From positions 1-55,637 of the forward strand of contig DAIDHH010000011.1 of assembly GCA_027452045.1 (NCBI GenBank): a stretch of DNA of 55,637 nt. The letters run 5' to 3'. Positions within the stretch are counted from its first letter, which is position 1. The number at the start of each line of letters is the position of its first letter. This document shows, piece after piece, positions 55,022 to 55,637 of this stretch. Made by a program: the position numbers and the translations under genes. The notes beneath the pieces were generated by a model. That model saw nothing but the letters and a program-made list of their open reading frames with translations. It had not been told where the DNA came from and ran no database searches. The DNA is from Gammaproteobacteria bacterium (lineage in GTDB: Bacteria > Pseudomonadota > Gammaproteobacteria > Steroidobacterales > Steroidobacteraceae).

Positions 55022-55050
55022 CGCCGAAGCAGGCCCCCGCGAATGCGGGT

Positions 55051-55206
55051 GGAAAGGGAGGGACCCGAACCCTCGACCCTGGCATTATGAGCCTGCTGCT
55101 CAGCTTGAAATAGCATTTACATTCAATGCCTTATCCGCGTGACGTCCGTTGCATTTGTCACGACGAAGCACAACTGAGCACGACTGATTCCCGCAAATCT
55201 CCCGCA
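55051..55206. repeat. Direct repeat, right copy, with a tRNA 3'-end-like sequence
   Basis: Right partner of 53646-53801. On the minus strand: CTCATAA as in the anticodon loop of elongator tRNA-Met, then a T-arm GAGGG TTCGGGT CCCTC and a short acceptor-like end. It lies 30 bases after the fic stop, so the pair brackets the gene. Not a functional tRNA, since the anticodon stem does not pair well. Confidence 0.75.
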
Positions 55207-55263
55207 GGACTGACAGCGACGTCCCGCTGATCCTCGGTTGAGCCGGACCTGGAATGCGAGTAC

Positions 55264-55280
55264 ATTCGCTGTTTGCGAAT
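55264..55280. promoter_or_regulatory. Palindrome before the HTH gene
   Basis: Inverted repeat ATTCGC-TGTTT-GCGAAT, 13 bases before the ATG, followed by two further CGAAT-like half sites. Possible autoregulatory operator. Confidence 0.45.
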
Positions 55281-55292
55281 CTCGAATAACGA

Positions 55293-55637
55293 ATGTCCAT
55301 GAAACGTTCCATTAACTCACAGGCCGTCCTCAAGCCCCAGGATCTCGTCGTCCTTCTGAAGCTGCTGCTCCTGGGCGATCAGCGGCGTAGCTTCGCCGAA
55401 CTGGCGGCGGAACTGTCGATGTCCGCCTCAGAAGTCCACGGAAGCGTGCAGCGAGCGATCGCGGCCCGACTGGCTTACCAGGTAGACAGCCAACTAAGGG
55501 TCTCGAAAGCCGCACTGAAGGAATTCGTGCTGCACGGGGCAAAGTATGCATTTCCTGCGACTTTCGGTGTTCCAACGCGCGGCATGCCGACTGCCTACGC
55601 TGCTCCGCCGCTATCCGCCGTGATCGTGCACTCGAGT
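55293..55637 (+). CDS. HTH regulator, partial at window edge
   Basis: Open frame of 115 codons running to the last base, no stop seen. The sequence (MSMKRSINSQAVLKPQDLVV onward) has a winged-helix segment SFAELAAELSMSASEVHGSVQRA, like short DNA-binding regulators paired with nucleotidyltransferase-type genes. Start at 55293 or 55299. The rest lies beyond the window, so the partner cannot be seen. Confidence 0.7.
   Translation, partial: MSMKRSINSQAVLKPQDLVVLLKLLLLGDQRRSFAELAAELSMSASEVHGSVQRAIAARLAYQVDSQLRVSKAALKEFVLHGAKYAFPATFGVPTRGMPTAYAAPPLSAVIVHSS

Overview
The window is a high-GC bacterial chromosome segment, most likely from a gammaproteobacterium. Pointers are a fused RlmKL 23S rRNA methyltransferase, a YbiT-type ABC-F protein, a cydABX-cydDC cluster like that of E. 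coli, and MsrPQ. This placement rests on gene families, not on a ribosomal RNA, so treat it as probable only. Genes are densely packed and many sit in tight, overlapping operons.

Layout, left to right. 1-6.4 kb: rlmKL, a ClC chloride transporter with CBS domains, iron superoxide dismutase and a secreted type-B carboxylesterase. 6.7-11.8 kb: an RND drug pump and its adaptor, whose coding sequence carries a hexanucleotide tandem repeat, then a small secreted protein of unknown function. 11.9-18.9 kb: a complete cytochrome bd oxidase operon (cydA, cydB, a CydX with an extra transmembrane helix, cydD, cydC and a PaaI-like thioesterase). 19.3-25.1 kb: a SPOR lipoprotein, a marR-emrA-emrB-outer-membrane-channel drug efflux operon with a palindromic operator, and a small DksA-type zinc finger protein. 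25.3-27.7 kb: an S9 (DPP IV type) peptidase.

27.8-37.4 kb is a stress block: aldo/keto reductase, DUF1993, OsmC, then the bufferin operon bufA1-bufB-bufC-doxX (a modified, metal-binding peptide with its maturation enzymes). It is divergent from an ECF sigma factor and its DUF1109/NrsF anti-sigma factor, which continue into msrP-msrQ (repair of oxidised periplasmic methionines) and a photolyase. Both sides of the divergent region carry the same GTAAC-N16-CGRA type promoter, which ties the sigma factor to its own gene and to the bufferin operon. This is the most interesting system in the window. Its families are known, but the full arrangement here is worth study.

37.4-48.9 kb: an L,D-transpeptidase lipoprotein, a tripartite HME-type RND pump with an unusually short adaptor and a divergent outer-membrane channel, ybiT, an RRM RNA-binding protein preceded by a REP-like element, and a membrane fatty acid desaturase. 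49.1-55.6 kb looks like accessory DNA: a secreted HExxE protein, a TonB-dependent receptor of less GC-biased codon use, about 0.8 kb without genes, and a Fic-family gene. The Fic gene is preceded by repeated CTCCGC/GCGGAG palindromes and bracketed by two 156-bp direct repeats containing a tRNA 3'-end-like sequence. A helix-turn-helix regulator runs off the right edge.
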